From Terriglobia bacterium (GTDB taxonomy: Bacteria; Acidobacteriota; Terriglobia; Terriglobales; Acidobacteriaceae), in assembly GCA_020072645.1 (NCBI GenBank), contig JAIQGK010000028.1, forward strand, positions 1 through 48,057: a stretch of DNA of 48,057 nucleotides, read 5' to 3'. The notes under the pieces were generated by a model that ran no database searches, had not been told where the DNA came from, and saw only the letters and a program-made list of their open reading frames with translations. Of the stretch, positions 9,518 through 18,049 are shown piece after piece. Position 1 is the stretch's first letter; every line of letters starts with the position of its first letter. Made by a program: the position numbers and the translations under genes.

Positions 9518-10063
9518 CTACGCCGTCAGATCCAAAGATAGTCTATCGGGTGGAGCAGGACTTAAAAGTGCGGCTTCCTCCGTATCAATCTCGACTACTA
9601 CTGACCTCATAATCAAATCCACTGAGACGACCAGCCTGCCACAATTTCTATAGTGACTAATGATTCCGGTGAGGCCGGACAATGGTCCGTTGACAATTTG
9701 CACCTTCTGACCTACGGCAAGATACGGAATTGGACAAATGTCGCGCTTCGAGTCAATAATTCGTTGCAAAGCCTCAATTTGAGCATGTGGCACAGAACAT
9801 GGTCTGCCGCCAAAACTCACAATTCTTATAAAGCCTGGCATGCGATGAATCATTCCCACGCTACACGATTGGGTACGGACAAAGACATACCCAGGGAATA
9901 ATGGCTGCTCGATGACTTTGACGCGGTCCGACCACTTCCGGCGCGTTCGGCGCATTGGTAAAAAGTGACCATAATTCTGCTGCTGAAGAATGGCATCAAC
10001 CCTCTTTTCATGTCGAGGTGTGACTTGGATAGCAAACCATGAGTCCTTTTCAATCAGCAGCAT
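9518..10063 (-). CDS. NusG-like specialised antiterminator (LoaP/UpxY-type)
   Basis: About 181 residues from ATG 10061-10063. The NGN domain is clear (DSWFAIQVTPRHEKRV near the start, then PLFPGYVFVR), followed by a C-terminal KOW domain (VGQKVQIVNGPLSGLTG). NusG paralogues of this size placed at the head of polysaccharide or antibiotic operons (UpxY, RfaH, LoaP) ride RNA polymerase and suppress termination in their own long operon. Here it is the first structural gene upstream of the ligase fragment, halogenase and NRPS, all on the same strand. The frame stays open to 10243, but the extension has no NusG similarity. No good Shine-Dalgarno precedes the chosen ATG. Core NusG is unlikely because no secE or ribosomal protein genes adjoin. 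Confidence 0.85.
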   Translation of the reverse strand: MLLIEKDSWFAIQVTPRHEKRVDAILQQQNYGHFLPMRRTRRKWSDRVKVIEQPLFPGYVFVRTQSCSVGMIHRMPGFIRIVSFGGRPCSVPHAQIEALQRIIDSKRDICPIPYLAVGQKVQIVNGPLSGLTGIISHYRNCGRLVVSVDLIMRSVVVEIDTEEAALLSPAPPDRLSLDLTA

Positions 10064-10348
10064 ATTAGGTGTCCGACCAGTGAAAATTGCTCTGATCCAA
10101 GGCCGTGAGAGGGCAGGCTGCCGCCTTTCTGAGTCACAAAATGCTTGCAAACTTACAGGCAGCCACATGCAAGTTTTCCGCTCACGATATGCCAATGATA
10201 TGAAAGCAAATTCAAAATTCTTTGACAACTGTACGGGTAACAAAAAATCGCCGGGGAGTACACTGACCTACTTTTTCGCAACGGTACAGGTAGACTCAAA
10301 TAATCCACTGACCCCTTTCTTGGATCCAGTTGGCTACAAAGCTCAGTT

Positions 10349-10391
10349 TTTATGAATTATGAAATCGCGGGTATTCTTTATGAATTATGAA
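10349..10391. repeat. Tandem 15 bp direct repeat, period 28
   Basis: TTTATGAATTATGAA occurs at 10349-10363 and again at 10377-10391, each followed by a related GC-rich tail. The pair lies in the AT-rich spacer between the LuxR-type regulator and the NusG gene, where the operon promoter should be. It could be an operator. Confidence 0.6.
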
Positions 10392-10415
10392 TTGCAGGGA
10401 TAACGAACAACTTTT

Positions 10416-11066
10416 CTAAGCGACTGCAGTTCCCGCAAGCGGTTCTTCCCCGGTATCTGCCATTCTAAGATCTTTACGAGTTTTCACTTTGAATTTTCGC
10501 AAGATGTTGGAAACGTGGAATTTTACTGTTCGGACCTCTATCTGAAGCATATTGGCGATGTCCTTGTTGGAAAACCCTGTCACCAGGAAAGGGATAATCT
10601 GCTGTTCACGGTCAGTGAAACTACGCGGCTGGGCAAAACGGCCAAATGAGCGGGTACGCTTGATATACTCGCTGAGGCACTCCCTCCCCATCCAGAATCG
10701 GCCTTCTGCTACCGCATGCACGGCACTCGGCAAGTCGGTATCGATATTCGGCGCCAGAATGATTGCATGGATGCCCAGGTAAATGAACCTGCTCTCCTCC
10801 TCTGGGCTCCCGAATCTTTTTTGAGTCAGGACGATAGACCGTCCCCCCGTCCGGTTCCACTCAATCGCGATCTTTGTCCAATTCTTGACAGAACAGGTGT
10901 CGAGAATCAATAGCCGATTCTGACCCTCCAACGGATTAGTTGGAATCTGCTCGAACATCCTGACTTCGTACATCGCGGAAATGAGCAGTTTCTTGATCGC
11001 ACCAAATGCAAGCGGATGACGAGAACAAATGAAGATCGCCGGGGAATAGATCTGACGGCTCTCCAT
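10416..11066 (-). CDS. LuxR/NarL-family regulator with degenerate receiver
   Basis: 216 residues from ATG 11064-11066, which has GAGGTG 6 nt upstream; the longer frame to 11117 has no such site. The C-terminal part is a LuxR-type helix-turn-helix (FTDREQQIIPFLVTGFSNKDIANML, then VRTVKFHVSNILRKFKV). The N-terminal part has receiver-like alternation (IFICSRHPLAF, LLILDTCS, SIVLTQK), but the usual acidic pair after the first strand is replaced by Ser-Arg. An aspartate remains in LLILD. Phosphorylation is therefore doubtful. As the first gene upstream of the NusG paralogue and NRPS genes on the same strand, it is the likely cluster-specific activator. Confidence 0.82.
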   Translation of the reverse strand: MESRQIYSPAIFICSRHPLAFGAIKKLLISAMYEVRMFEQIPTNPLEGQNRLLILDTCSVKNWTKIAIEWNRTGGRSIVLTQKRFGSPEEESRFIYLGIHAIILAPNIDTDLPSAVHAVAEGRFWMGRECLSEYIKRTRSFGRFAQPRSFTDREQQIIPFLVTGFSNKDIANMLQIEVRTVKFHVSNILRKFKVKTRKDLRMADTGEEPLAGTAVA

Positions 11067-11313
11067 GGCTTTCACCTCGTAAAGAACGGCAATACCGCTG
11101 GTAAATGCTAACAGCACGAAGAAGGTTCACGATCATCAGATGCGTCGAAGGAATCCTCATGTCGAATAAAAGTGTGGAAAATCAACATTTTGATTCCCAT
11201 TTCGGGAGGCTGAACATCTTGTCGCAATACTTCCCGTGTAGACAGTATCTACTGATGATGTGGGCAGTTTCATTAAATGCCCTCAGCAGCCCGTTACAAC
11301 ACCCGGCATATTG

Positions 11314-11378
11314 CTTCTAAGTTTCACGATGTTGAGCCTTCTAAGAGAATCAAGAACTTTCTTAAGACCTTTCTAAGG
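11314..11378. repeat. Reiterated CTTCTAAG / TTCTTAAG / TTCTAAGG motifs
   Basis: Short related motifs occur at 11314-11321, 11338-11345, about 11359-11366 and 11371-11378 in the gap between the LuxR-type gene and the small basic protein. Spacings are irregular multiples of about 11-12 bp. This could be a multi-site operator. The remainder of 11067-11539 shows no credible gene. Confidence 0.35.
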
Positions 11379-11539
11379 ATGCGAATTTGGGAATGACGCT
11401 CCTGTGCGGAATCCATTGCTGACCTACGGCTGACCGGATTGATAGCAATGCTTGAAGCAGTTTATTAGAACCACGAAATGATGAAGTGTCGCCCCGTTAT
11501 TGTAGAATCGTAGCCATTCTGGATAAAGGAGACTAACAC

Positions 11540-11746
11540 TTGGACACACAGTCCATCATCGCGGTTTTGGAAGCTGAACGAGATCGATTGAATCAAGCAA
11601 TCGCGGCTCTGCAACCTAGTCCAGGTAGGACCGCATCAAGTAAGCCAGACCGCAGAAGGCGTCATTTGTCAGCAGCGGCTCGGAGACGCATTGGTCTGGC
11701 CATGAAGAAGCGTTGGGCAGAGCGGAAGAAAAAAGCGGCGGCCTGA
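11540..11746 (+). CDS. Small basic protein, copy 1 of a three-member family
   Basis: 68 residues starting with TTG, with AAGGAG upstream. The N-terminal half is a short amphipathic helix (VLEAERDRLNQAIAAL). A linker follows, then a strongly basic tail (RRRRHLSAAARRRIGLAMKKRW). The same layout, including the TTG-GAC start and AAGGAG site, is seen at 43349-43564, and the tail alone recurs at 47213-47305. The basic tail suggests nucleic acid binding, as in small nucleoid-associated proteins with Lys/Arg-rich ends. No function is known to me. Confidence 0.75.
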   Translation: MDTQSIIAVLEAERDRLNQAIAALQPSPGRTASSKPDRRRRHLSAAARRRIGLAMKKRWAERKKKAAA

Positions 11747-12066
11747 GAATGGTTTAAGATTGGTCCGGTGGGGGTGCCAGCGGGTGAACGTCTCTTGTGC
11801 GCATTGCCTCCTTGTAGAGTTCAAGAGCCTTCTCTTTTTGGGTCAGAGGCTGGAAAGCTGTGGCGCGACTACACGATTGCAGTGGAACCAGCAATTACTT
11901 CTGATCCGGCTGATGTCAAATTTCCAATCAGAGAAAAAGATATAGCCGCTGCGGAATAGAAGTAGCTACTGACCGCGAACACAAGAGAGTGTATGTAATT
12001 CTGAAGGAAAGTCTCAGTTGCGATCAGAAACCATTACAAGGATCACAGTGAAGGTATTAAACCCGC
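11747..12066. other. Gene-poor stretch
   Basis: Short overlapping frames (for example 11768-11959) have no recognisable domain and no convincing ribosome binding site. They may be remnants. Confidence 0.4.
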
Positions 12067-12210
12067 TTGAATATGTCCGACAGGCTGGCCTTCAGACCTT
12101 TGGCAATCTTACCGATATTGACGATAGAAGGCAACCTGGAACGCGTCCTCAACCTGCTCAAAGCCATGAGCCCCATCGCGGTCATCGTGGACGAAGCCGA
12201 CGCCCACCTT
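12067..12210 (+). pseudogene. AAA+ ATPase scrap (Walker B region)
   Basis: About 30 residues (TIEGNLERVLNLLKAM, then SPIAVIVDEADAHLA) match the segment of AAA+ ATPases in which a helix precedes the Walker B strand and its DEAD-like acidic residues. No Walker A lies upstream and no sensor motifs lie downstream. The remainder of the frame to 12393 is unrelated. It looks like an internal fragment of a lost ATPase gene. Confidence 0.45.
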
Positions 12211-12498
12211 GCGTCCTCTCAATATATATCGCAATACGATGCAACCAACGTCCAGCGACGTGCATACATTCTTACCATGGGCCCAATCGGGTGCCTGCTT
12301 TCTCCTGGAAAGCCGTCTTGCCTCGAGTTCGTCCACACACGTGCACGCGGTCGTCTGGATGCTAAAGGAATGGTTGGCTGCCCCGCTGGTTGAAGCATGG
12401 AATTGGCCCGGAGTTGAGCGTTCGCTCTCGGGCAGTTTTTGATGAAGCACAACATCGCGAATGCCATTACGCCTATTTTCAACGGAGGAATGGGAATT

Positions 12499-12687
12499 AT
12501 GCAGAATCGTCAAAATACGCCGACCGTCATTCTGTTGGCCATGATCGTTGCTATGAGCATGGCGATGATATTTGCCGCGCTTCTGTATGGATTCATGAGG
12601 GCCAGCCACGCTTCGTCGCTTGAAATCGGGGCGCATGACAGCCGCTGTCTTCACGAAGTGTGCGACATCCATCACTCCGTGACCTAG
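12499..12687 (+). CDS. Hypothetical single-span membrane protein
   Basis: 62 residues starting at ATG 12499, with GGAGG 10 nt upstream. One strong transmembrane segment (TVILLAMIVAMSMAMIFAAL) follows a ten-residue polar N-terminus. The C-terminal 30 residues contain two Cys and several His. There is no recognised family. It could be a small inner-membrane protein or a chance frame in a decayed region. Confidence 0.4.
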   Translation: MQNRQNTPTVILLAMIVAMSMAMIFAALLYGFMRASHASSLEIGAHDSRCLHEVCDIHHSVT

Positions 12688-12804
12688 CCAGATGTCCTGA
12701 AGTTTAAACCTCCGCGTGAGGAGTGCCCACAACGATCCGGCACATTAAGGAATCGGGTAATGAACACCCAAATCTCAGAATTCAGAGGCTTTCGGAGGCG
12801 AAAA

Positions 12805-13301
12805 ATGATGCGCGCTTTACTAATCTGTGCCGTGCTGATCGGTACTTTAGGCCAAGCTGTTGCGGTCCAGGAAAAGCAGACCACCACCGCCAATGCTGCC
12901 TGCACGTTCCAGGACGGCAAAGAAATGAGTGTCCGATATAACCCGGCATCCTTCGACAAAAACAAAGATGACCGTTTCTCAGAGCGCCAGATGTTTTTGT
13001 TTACCCAAACTCCTCTCACCATAGGTGACAAGAGATCCCGGCCGGTGCGTCTAGTCTGTACTTGATGCAAAAGGGGAAAACGTGGACCCTCATCATTAAC
13101 AAGAACGTAATGCCGGACACTAAGTATGATGAGAAGCAGGATTTAGCGAGGGTTTCAATGCAGCTTGGAGAGGTCGACTCAGACGCAAAACAACTTGAAA
13201 TTCTCTTCGCTCATGGAGCGCCGAAGCAGTGTAATTTACGGGTTTATCAAGGACACACAGGCGCATGGGTTGAATTCAAGGAGGCCGCGCCCAGTAAATA
13301 G
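12805..13301 (+). pseudogene. DUF2911 exported protein, frameshifted
   Basis: The two frames 12805-13065 and 13062-13301 together make one DUF2911 protein. ATG 12805 has GGAGG upstream. A signal peptide (ALLICAVLIGTLGQAVA) is followed by the family's CTFQDGKEMSVRYNP, then TPLTIGDK, IPAGASSLYLMQKGKTWTLIIN and YDEKQDLARVSM. The switch of frame falls at about 13031: after GGT GAC AA one base is missing before GAG ATC CCG. DUF2911 proteins are secreted, of unknown function, and common in Acidobacteriota and Bacteroidota. As written, translation ends at 13065 and only half a domain is made. One inserted base restores the full family length of about 165 residues. Confidence 0.8.
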
Positions 13302-13990
13302 CTCGAATTGGGAGCGCCCCTTGGCGCGACAGGCCAGTTCCGTCCCGGTCGGCATGTTACAGAATTGGCCAAACAAACTGGCTTACACCGACGAGTCGCT
13401 CTCGAATGCCTCGGGCTGATTTGCTTCTGACTGTGCGCCAACAAAGGGCGCCGCAACCCAGCAATGAAAGATTTGGCTCCCGAATTTCTGCCGGAATTGA
13501 ATTCCCAAATTATCTACTTTCGCTCCAAATCCCAACTAACTGCGGCGGCGAATCCCCGGCATGGAGTGCCGGATGATATTCGCCGGCTGCAGTCGGTCAA
13601 ATTAACTTAGCCGGTACCTCAACGGCCGTTATGTCATTGCGTGAACGCCAGAAGTGCGAGATGTCACTCATCGAGGGACGTTTCCGCCTTAGGAAGGTCT
13701 CATCACGACTCAATGCTTTCGATTCTGAACGACAAAAAGCAGCAAGCTTCCGGCCTATTGGTTCAAAGAGGGCGTCGCATCTCCCCTGAAGAGCGCAGAA
13801 CAAATCAGCAATGAAGAGGCCACTGAGCACACTTCTCGAAGATCATCGGCAAAAGTCTTCCTGTCCATCCTGTCCATAAAATGCGGAAATTGGTTCTACT
13901 GGGCAGACAGGGCGGAAACAGCGGAAAGGGCGGAAAGCAAAGAATTCCCTGTATTCATGCGTATTTGACGCTATGCTCCTTGAGAATCAG
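13302..13990. other. Gene-free stretch before the signalling block
   Basis: No credible coding frame was seen on either strand. Short repeats of GGCGGAAA occur near 13911-13940. The region ends in the direct repeat at 13991. Confidence 0.5.
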
Positions 13991-14035
13991 AGATTTGCAA
14001 AAATCAGGGTAGGTAGAATCCCTCCTCTCCGCCAC
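13991..14035 (+). repeat. 45 bp direct repeat, left copy (tRNA-Ser-end-like)
   Basis: The element starts AGATTTGCAAAAATCAGGG and ends CTCTCCGCCAC. It recurs at 23465-23509 in the same orientation with only two single-base indels. The 5' part contains GATTT/AAATC dyad symmetry. The 3' part (AATCCCTC, CTCTCCGCCA) resembles the T-arm and acceptor end of a bacterial tRNA-Ser, though no full tRNA folds here. It could be an attachment core or a dispersed repeat. Confidence 0.8.
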
Positions 14036-14109
14036 AAGCGCGCCGCCAGCCAGGTAAGCCGCGGAGATTCCGCTTTCGCGTAGATGCGTGGCAGTGCAGG
14101 AACTGCGCT

Positions 14110-16197
14110 TCAACGCCCCACGATCTTCATCAGCCGTCGTGCGTATTCATTAGCAAGGTCAATATCATTTCGTGCTGCCGTTAAGTCGCCTTTCTCCAGC
14201 TCATGGCGCGCCGACTCCAGCGCCGTCTGCATGCGCATGTGGTTTGCCACGATATCGGAGTGAAGGGACTTTCCTTCCTTCTCCAGGTCGGCTTTCAGGC
14301 CGGTGAAAGTCTCATCCGCTAGTTTTGATTTGCTCGTGGCAGCATCCAGGCTCCTGCTCACGATCTCGTATTCAGTCGGATTTACGTCAGGCTTTACGGA
14401 TATCACGGGCGGGTGCGCTAAATCTGTTCTTGCGACTGGCACAACAGCGGCTTGACTGCTGCGGCTCTCCGGAGCTGAATCTGGGACCCGCTGTTGCGGG
14501 ACCTTGGGAACCCAAACAGGGACCACGCCTCCCAGGCCGTTTATTTTGGCAAGGATCACGCCCCACTGTTGGCGATTCGGCCCCTGGCTGGGATCGCCCT
14601 CGGCAATCTGTTCTAGTGTTTTTGCAGCGCTGCTGTACGCCACCAACGCTAATTGCGGGAAGCGGGTTTCATACAATGTGCCCAGTTCCTGATACGCGCC
14701 GGCCACCTCTGTTGCCAGCGCTGCATCTTGCGCAATGCAGGGACGCACGCCATCAAGATAAATCACTGCGCGCTGCAACAATGCTTTGCGCTCGGCAGTA
14801 AACTCGGGATGCAACGACGATGCAGGATCCAGATCCTGTTTCAAGGCGTTGCGGAGTGTGCGAACATCCTCCGCGCGCACCGTAGAAGGCGGGCACAGGC
14901 CGGCACGTGGCCGCGGCGTTCCCGCTCCCGGCTTGGGCGCTTTTCGTTCCAGCGCCTCGAGAATGCTTCGGACTCCCGCTTCGCGCGCTTCAATGAGTCG
15001 CGAACGGATTTGCGCCGTTACCATCTGCCACGTGCCAATTCCAAGCGCCGCGAGTACAACCGCGCAGATTGCCACCGCGGCCCGGTTCCGCTTCAGGTAG
15101 CGCATGGCGCGTTCTATGCCGGGCTCGCGCCGCGCAAGGACGGGCCTTCCTTCCAGAAAACGCTGAAGGTCGTCCGCCAGCGCGGCGGCAGTGGGATATC
15201 GCCGGCGAGGGTCATGCCGCAGACACAGCAAAACAATCTGGTCCAGGTCACCCACGATCCGGCGGCGAAGCTGCGCGGTGGTCTCCGGCATGCGCTTGAG
15301 ATCTTCGCGGATATTTGCGCTCGGCGGCGGCGGCTCCTCCCTCAGCTTCAGCGCCGAATCCTCGTAGGGCAGCCGCCCGGTCAGCAACTGGTACAACACC
15401 ACGCCGAGAGAGTAGATATCAGAAGTTTTCCCGATAGGCGCTCCGCTGATCTGCTCCGGGCTGGCATAACTCGGGGTAAGAAGCCGGTCTGCCGGTCCGG
15501 TAAGGCTCGGCGATTGGAACAACGGAATTTGTGTTTTGGCGATCCCAAAATCCAGCAGCTTGACCTGCCCCTCACCTGTTACAAGAATGTTGGAAGGCTT
15601 CAAGTCGCGGTGCAGCACCAGGTTCTCATGCAGGTAACACGCGGCTGAAACTACTTGCTGAAAGAGCCGTATGCGATCGGCCAGGTCGAGCTTCTGCGTG
15701 TCACAGAAGCGGTCCAGCGCGAGCCCCTCTACGTACTCCATTACGTGATAAGGCAGGCCGTCAGCCGTCTGTCCACCATCGAGAATCCGCGCGATGTTTG
15801 GATGATCCTGGTTCGCCAGGACCTGCCGTTCCTGATTGAATCTCTGGATGAAATCCTGGGTCGCATGATTTCGCTTCAAAAGCTTGATGGCCACGTTCTT
15901 GCGAAACGTTCCATCATCGCGCACCGCCAGGTAAACCACACCCATGCCGCCGCTGCCCAACTCGCGCAAAATCCTGTATGGTCCGATCATTTCCGGATCG
16001 CTGGATGAAGAGGCACCATCCACCGTCGCGCAGGTGCCCGCACTCTGGTGCGCGACCAGGAGTTCCATGGCTTCCGCATACAGCTCCTGGTTGTCTTCAC
16101 ACGCCTGGAGCACGAAGGCCGGCCAGGCCGGGGCCGGCAGCCTCACAGCTTCGTCAAAGATTTTTCGCAGTTGGATAAAGCGGTTGGTTTCCATCAT
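14110..16197 (-). CDS. Membrane serine/threonine protein kinase
   Basis: About 695 residues. The kinase domain contains LGSGGMGVVYLA, the ATP-binding lysine in VAIKLLK, HRDLKPSNIL (catalytic loop), DFGIAK (Mg-binding) and YASPEQ. A transmembrane helix follows (AVAICAVVLAALGIG), so the C-terminal 300 residues are extracytoplasmic. The last 60 residues are helical and align with the neighbouring small exported protein (16203-16517). ATG 16197 or 16194 follows GAGG; the frame extends to 16233 inside the upstream gene. It lies a few bases after that gene, so it belongs to the ECF-CsgG-small protein-kinase run. A short N-terminal region (about 1-60) resembles those preceding many acidobacterial kinases. 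Confidence 0.92.
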   Translation of the reverse strand: MMETNRFIQLRKIFDEAVRLPAPAWPAFVLQACEDNQELYAEAMELLVAHQSAGTCATVDGASSSSDPEMIGPYRILRELGSGGMGVVYLAVRDDGTFRKNVAIKLLKRNHATQDFIQRFNQERQVLANQDHPNIARILDGGQTADGLPYHVMEYVEGLALDRFCDTQKLDLADRIRLFQQVVSAACYLHENLVLHRDLKPSNILVTGEGQVKLLDFGIAKTQIPLFQSPSLTGPADRLLTPSYASPEQISGAPIGKTSDIYSLGVVLYQLLTGRLPYEDSALKLREEPPPPSANIREDLKRMPETTAQLRRRIVGDLDQIVLLCLRHDPRRRYPTAAALADDLQRFLEGRPVLARREPGIERAMRYLKRNRAAVAICAVVLAALGIGTWQMVTAQIRSRLIEAREAGVRSILEALERKAPKPGAGTPRPRAGLCPPSTVRAEDVRTLRNALKQDLDPASSLHPEFTAERKALLQRAVIYLDGVRPCIAQDAALATEVAGAYQELGTLYETRFPQLALVAYSSAAKTLEQIAEGDPSQGPNRQQWGVILAKINGLGGVVPVWVPKVPQQRVPDSAPESRSSQAAVVPVARTDLAHPPVISVKPDVNPTEYEIVSRSLDAATSKSKLADETFTGLKADLEKEGKSLHSDIVANHMRMQTALESARHELEKGDLTAARNDIDLANEYARRLMKIVGR

Positions 16198-16202
16198 GCG
16201 CC

Positions 16203-16517
16203 TCAGAGCTGCCGCCGCAGCCGGTCGATCCATCCGCGCGCGCGATCCAGGCTTTTGCGAAGTTCGTTCCAGTCCTTTCGTTCCAGCGCGCCGGACGCGC
16301 TGTTCATCGCTGCTGTGAGCCCGTTGCGCGAGGTTGCGATCTCCGGGTTCAGCACGAGCCCCTGCTGGCGCAGGTCGTTCTCCAAATGGTCCACCAGATC
16401 GAGGATGGCCGAAGCCCGCGCCGCCACGTTGTCATATTCCACCTGCAGGCGCCGCTCCTTCGCGCTGGAAGCAGGAAGGAGCGCCGCACAAAGCAGGATT
16501 GCTGTAAGCACTCTCAT
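16203..16517 (-). CDS. Small exported helical protein, paralogous to the kinase C-terminus
   Basis: 104 residues with a signal peptide (MRVLTAILLCAALLPASSA). The mature part is predicted helical. Its segment LENDLRQQGLVLNPEI, then SASGALERKDWNELRKSL and DRARGWIDRL, lines up with the end of the adjacent kinase (LEKEGKSLHSDI, SARHELEKGDLTAARNDI, DLANEYARRL). The start overlaps the stop of the CsgG-like gene by 4 bp (ATGA), and its stop lies just before the kinase start, so translation is probably coupled. The likely location is the periplasm, together with the extracytoplasmic kinase tail. There is no named family. Confidence 0.75.
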   Translation of the reverse strand: MRVLTAILLCAALLPASSAKERRLQVEYDNVAARASAILDLVDHLENDLRQQGLVLNPEIATSRNGLTAAMNSASGALERKDWNELRKSLDRARGWIDRLRRQL

Positions 16518-17986
16518 TTCGACATCAGCCGGGCCTGGTAGCCCTTGCCGGTAACGTAGTCAGGGGAGAGCGGATGTCCACCGTAGTTGCCGATGCAGCT
16601 CTTTTCCTCCACCTCGCTGACCACAACCTCGCCGACTTTGACTGCTTCGGTGGCGATTGGTTCCTTGGTCTGCGGGTCAAGCACCTGATTGTTGATTTGC
16701 CGGATCTCGAAACGGTCACCGGGCAGGACGCCATCATTGCTTCCCAGCGCCAGATAAATACCGTTGGGCGTTATCTGCGCAACGCGCCCTTCGATCTTCC
16801 GTAGTTTGGCTGGAAGGAGCGGAATTTTTTCCTGGATCTGCTTTACGATCTGATCTACCGCGGCAATCGTGGCTTCGCCCAGAATGGTGTTGGCAAAGTT
16901 GCTGCTGTTCATGGCGCTGCCGATGCCTCCGCCGGCAATGCCACCCTGGCCAATACCCAGCCCTTCCAGTCCCAGACTTTTGCTCTTTCTCACTGACTCG
17001 CCGCGGACGTGTATCGGCAAGAGAACTTCGGAGGTCTCAGCGTCCACCAGGCTCAAATCAAGGACGACCACGGCCTTTTCTTCCTTCTTGGTGAGTCCGG
17101 CTCCTCCTATGCCAATTCCTTTCCATGATGGCACCCATCCACCGAAGACACCGCCTTTGTGTGTAGTCTTGTCATCCCGCCCAAAGACAGTGATATCGCC
17201 GGTAACGATGCAATCGGCACTCCAGCTCTTTCCGATGGTTGGCCCGCTGCCGGGACTGGCCTGCGCACTAATGCTCCGTGCTAGTTCCTTATCAATTGCG
17301 TCGTTTCTGTCCAGCACGGTAATGACGTTGGACTGCTGCAGGCGGTTCATGATCATGCGTTGCAGACCTTTTCCAATGTCCTCAGTCGTGCTCAGGCCCG
17401 GAGATCCCGCCGCAATAGCGTTCCTATACTGCATGAGAGCGATCCAAGGATTCTGAGAATATGCAGCAGCAGCCTGGCTCTGGTCTTTCAATGCACCAAA
17501 CACAAACGGAGCAATCACCACGCGCCGCTTGCGCACCGGGGACGTGTTCGGCAAGTCGGGCGGGTAAGGTGTGTCTGCCGCGATGGCCGAAGTCCCCGCA
17601 CTAGCCGGTGGCGGGGGCTCGGGTGCAGGCGGCGCTCCGCCGGGCGACGAATCCTTGTTCGCCAACAGATTCGGCGCGACTGGAGATGACGCCGCCGCTG
17701 GCACAGCAGCCTTCGGGTCCAGCATCACGTTGATAATATTTTCCGAGACGCCGGCCTTCTGCAGCTTCACCAGGTCCGGCGTGGTCAGCTCATAAGATTT
17801 TCCTTCGCGCTGCAATTGCTTGATCACCAGCGCCTCTGACATGCCGTTCTTCACCAGATCAATTACGTTGTCCACTATTGATTTCGCCATGACAGCCGGC
17901 CTGTGTGGCTTTATAACAGCAGGAGCAGGAGCTGCCTGTCCAAAGCCGGCAACGGAAAGAAGAATCAGGACCCAAAATTTTTTCAT
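16514..17986 (-). CDS. CsgG-like exported protein
   Basis: 490 residues from ATG 17986, with AGAGG 7 nt upstream. A signal peptide (FWVLILLSVAGFGQAAPA) is followed by a helical repeat (IVDNVIDLVKNGMSEALVIKQL, LVKLQKAGVSENIINVML) common in acidobacterial exported proteins. A Pro/Ala-rich linker leads to a CsgG-type domain (KRRVVIAPF, DIGKGLQRMIMNRLQQS, VTVLDRN as ITVLDRND, CIVTGDITVFG, VDLSLVDAETSEVL). The last 80 residues resemble a small beta domain (GRVAQITPNGIYLALGSNDG). E. coli CsgG forms the outer-membrane curli pore, but soluble CsgG-like proteins are widespread and no lipobox cysteine was seen here. A glycine-rich loop (about 340-365) is notable. Confidence 0.82.
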   Translation of the reverse strand: MKKFWVLILLSVAGFGQAAPAPAVIKPHRPAVMAKSIVDNVIDLVKNGMSEALVIKQLQREGKSYELTTPDLVKLQKAGVSENIINVMLDPKAAVPAAASSPVAPNLLANKDSSPGGAPPAPEPPPPASAGTSAIAADTPYPPDLPNTSPVRKRRVVIAPFVFGALKDQSQAAAAYSQNPWIALMQYRNAIAAGSPGLSTTEDIGKGLQRMIMNRLQQSNVITVLDRNDAIDKELARSISAQASPGSGPTIGKSWSADCIVTGDITVFGRDDKTTHKGGVFGGWVPSWKGIGIGGAGLTKKEEKAVVVLDLSLVDAETSEVLLPIHVRGESVRKSKSLGLEGLGIGQGGIAGGGIGSAMNSSNFANTILGEATIAAVDQIVKQIQEKIPLLPAKLRKIEGRVAQITPNGIYLALGSNDGVLPGDRFEIRQINNQVLDPQTKEPIATEAVKVGEVVVSEVEEKSCIGNYGGHPLSPDYVTGKGYQARLMSK

Positions 17987-18049
17987 CGTCATACCTCTCT
18001 TGAGTTTTCATACCGCCTTTTGCATAGCGGAAAGTTCCGGAAACTTTAT

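Noticed and set aside
12018-12732. Long overlapping frames on both strands around the AAA+ scrap
   Set aside because: Apart from the Walker B segment and one membrane peptide they show no domains and contradict one another.
13991-14035. A complete tRNA-Ser gene
   Set aside because: Only a T-arm and acceptor-like 3' end is visible; no D-arm, anticodon arm or 5' acceptor strand could be found, and the loop does not match TTCGA.
16514-17986. Curli secretion system
   Set aside because: Only a CsgG-like domain is present; no csgA, csgB, csgE or csgF-like genes lie nearby, and no lipobox cysteine was seen.
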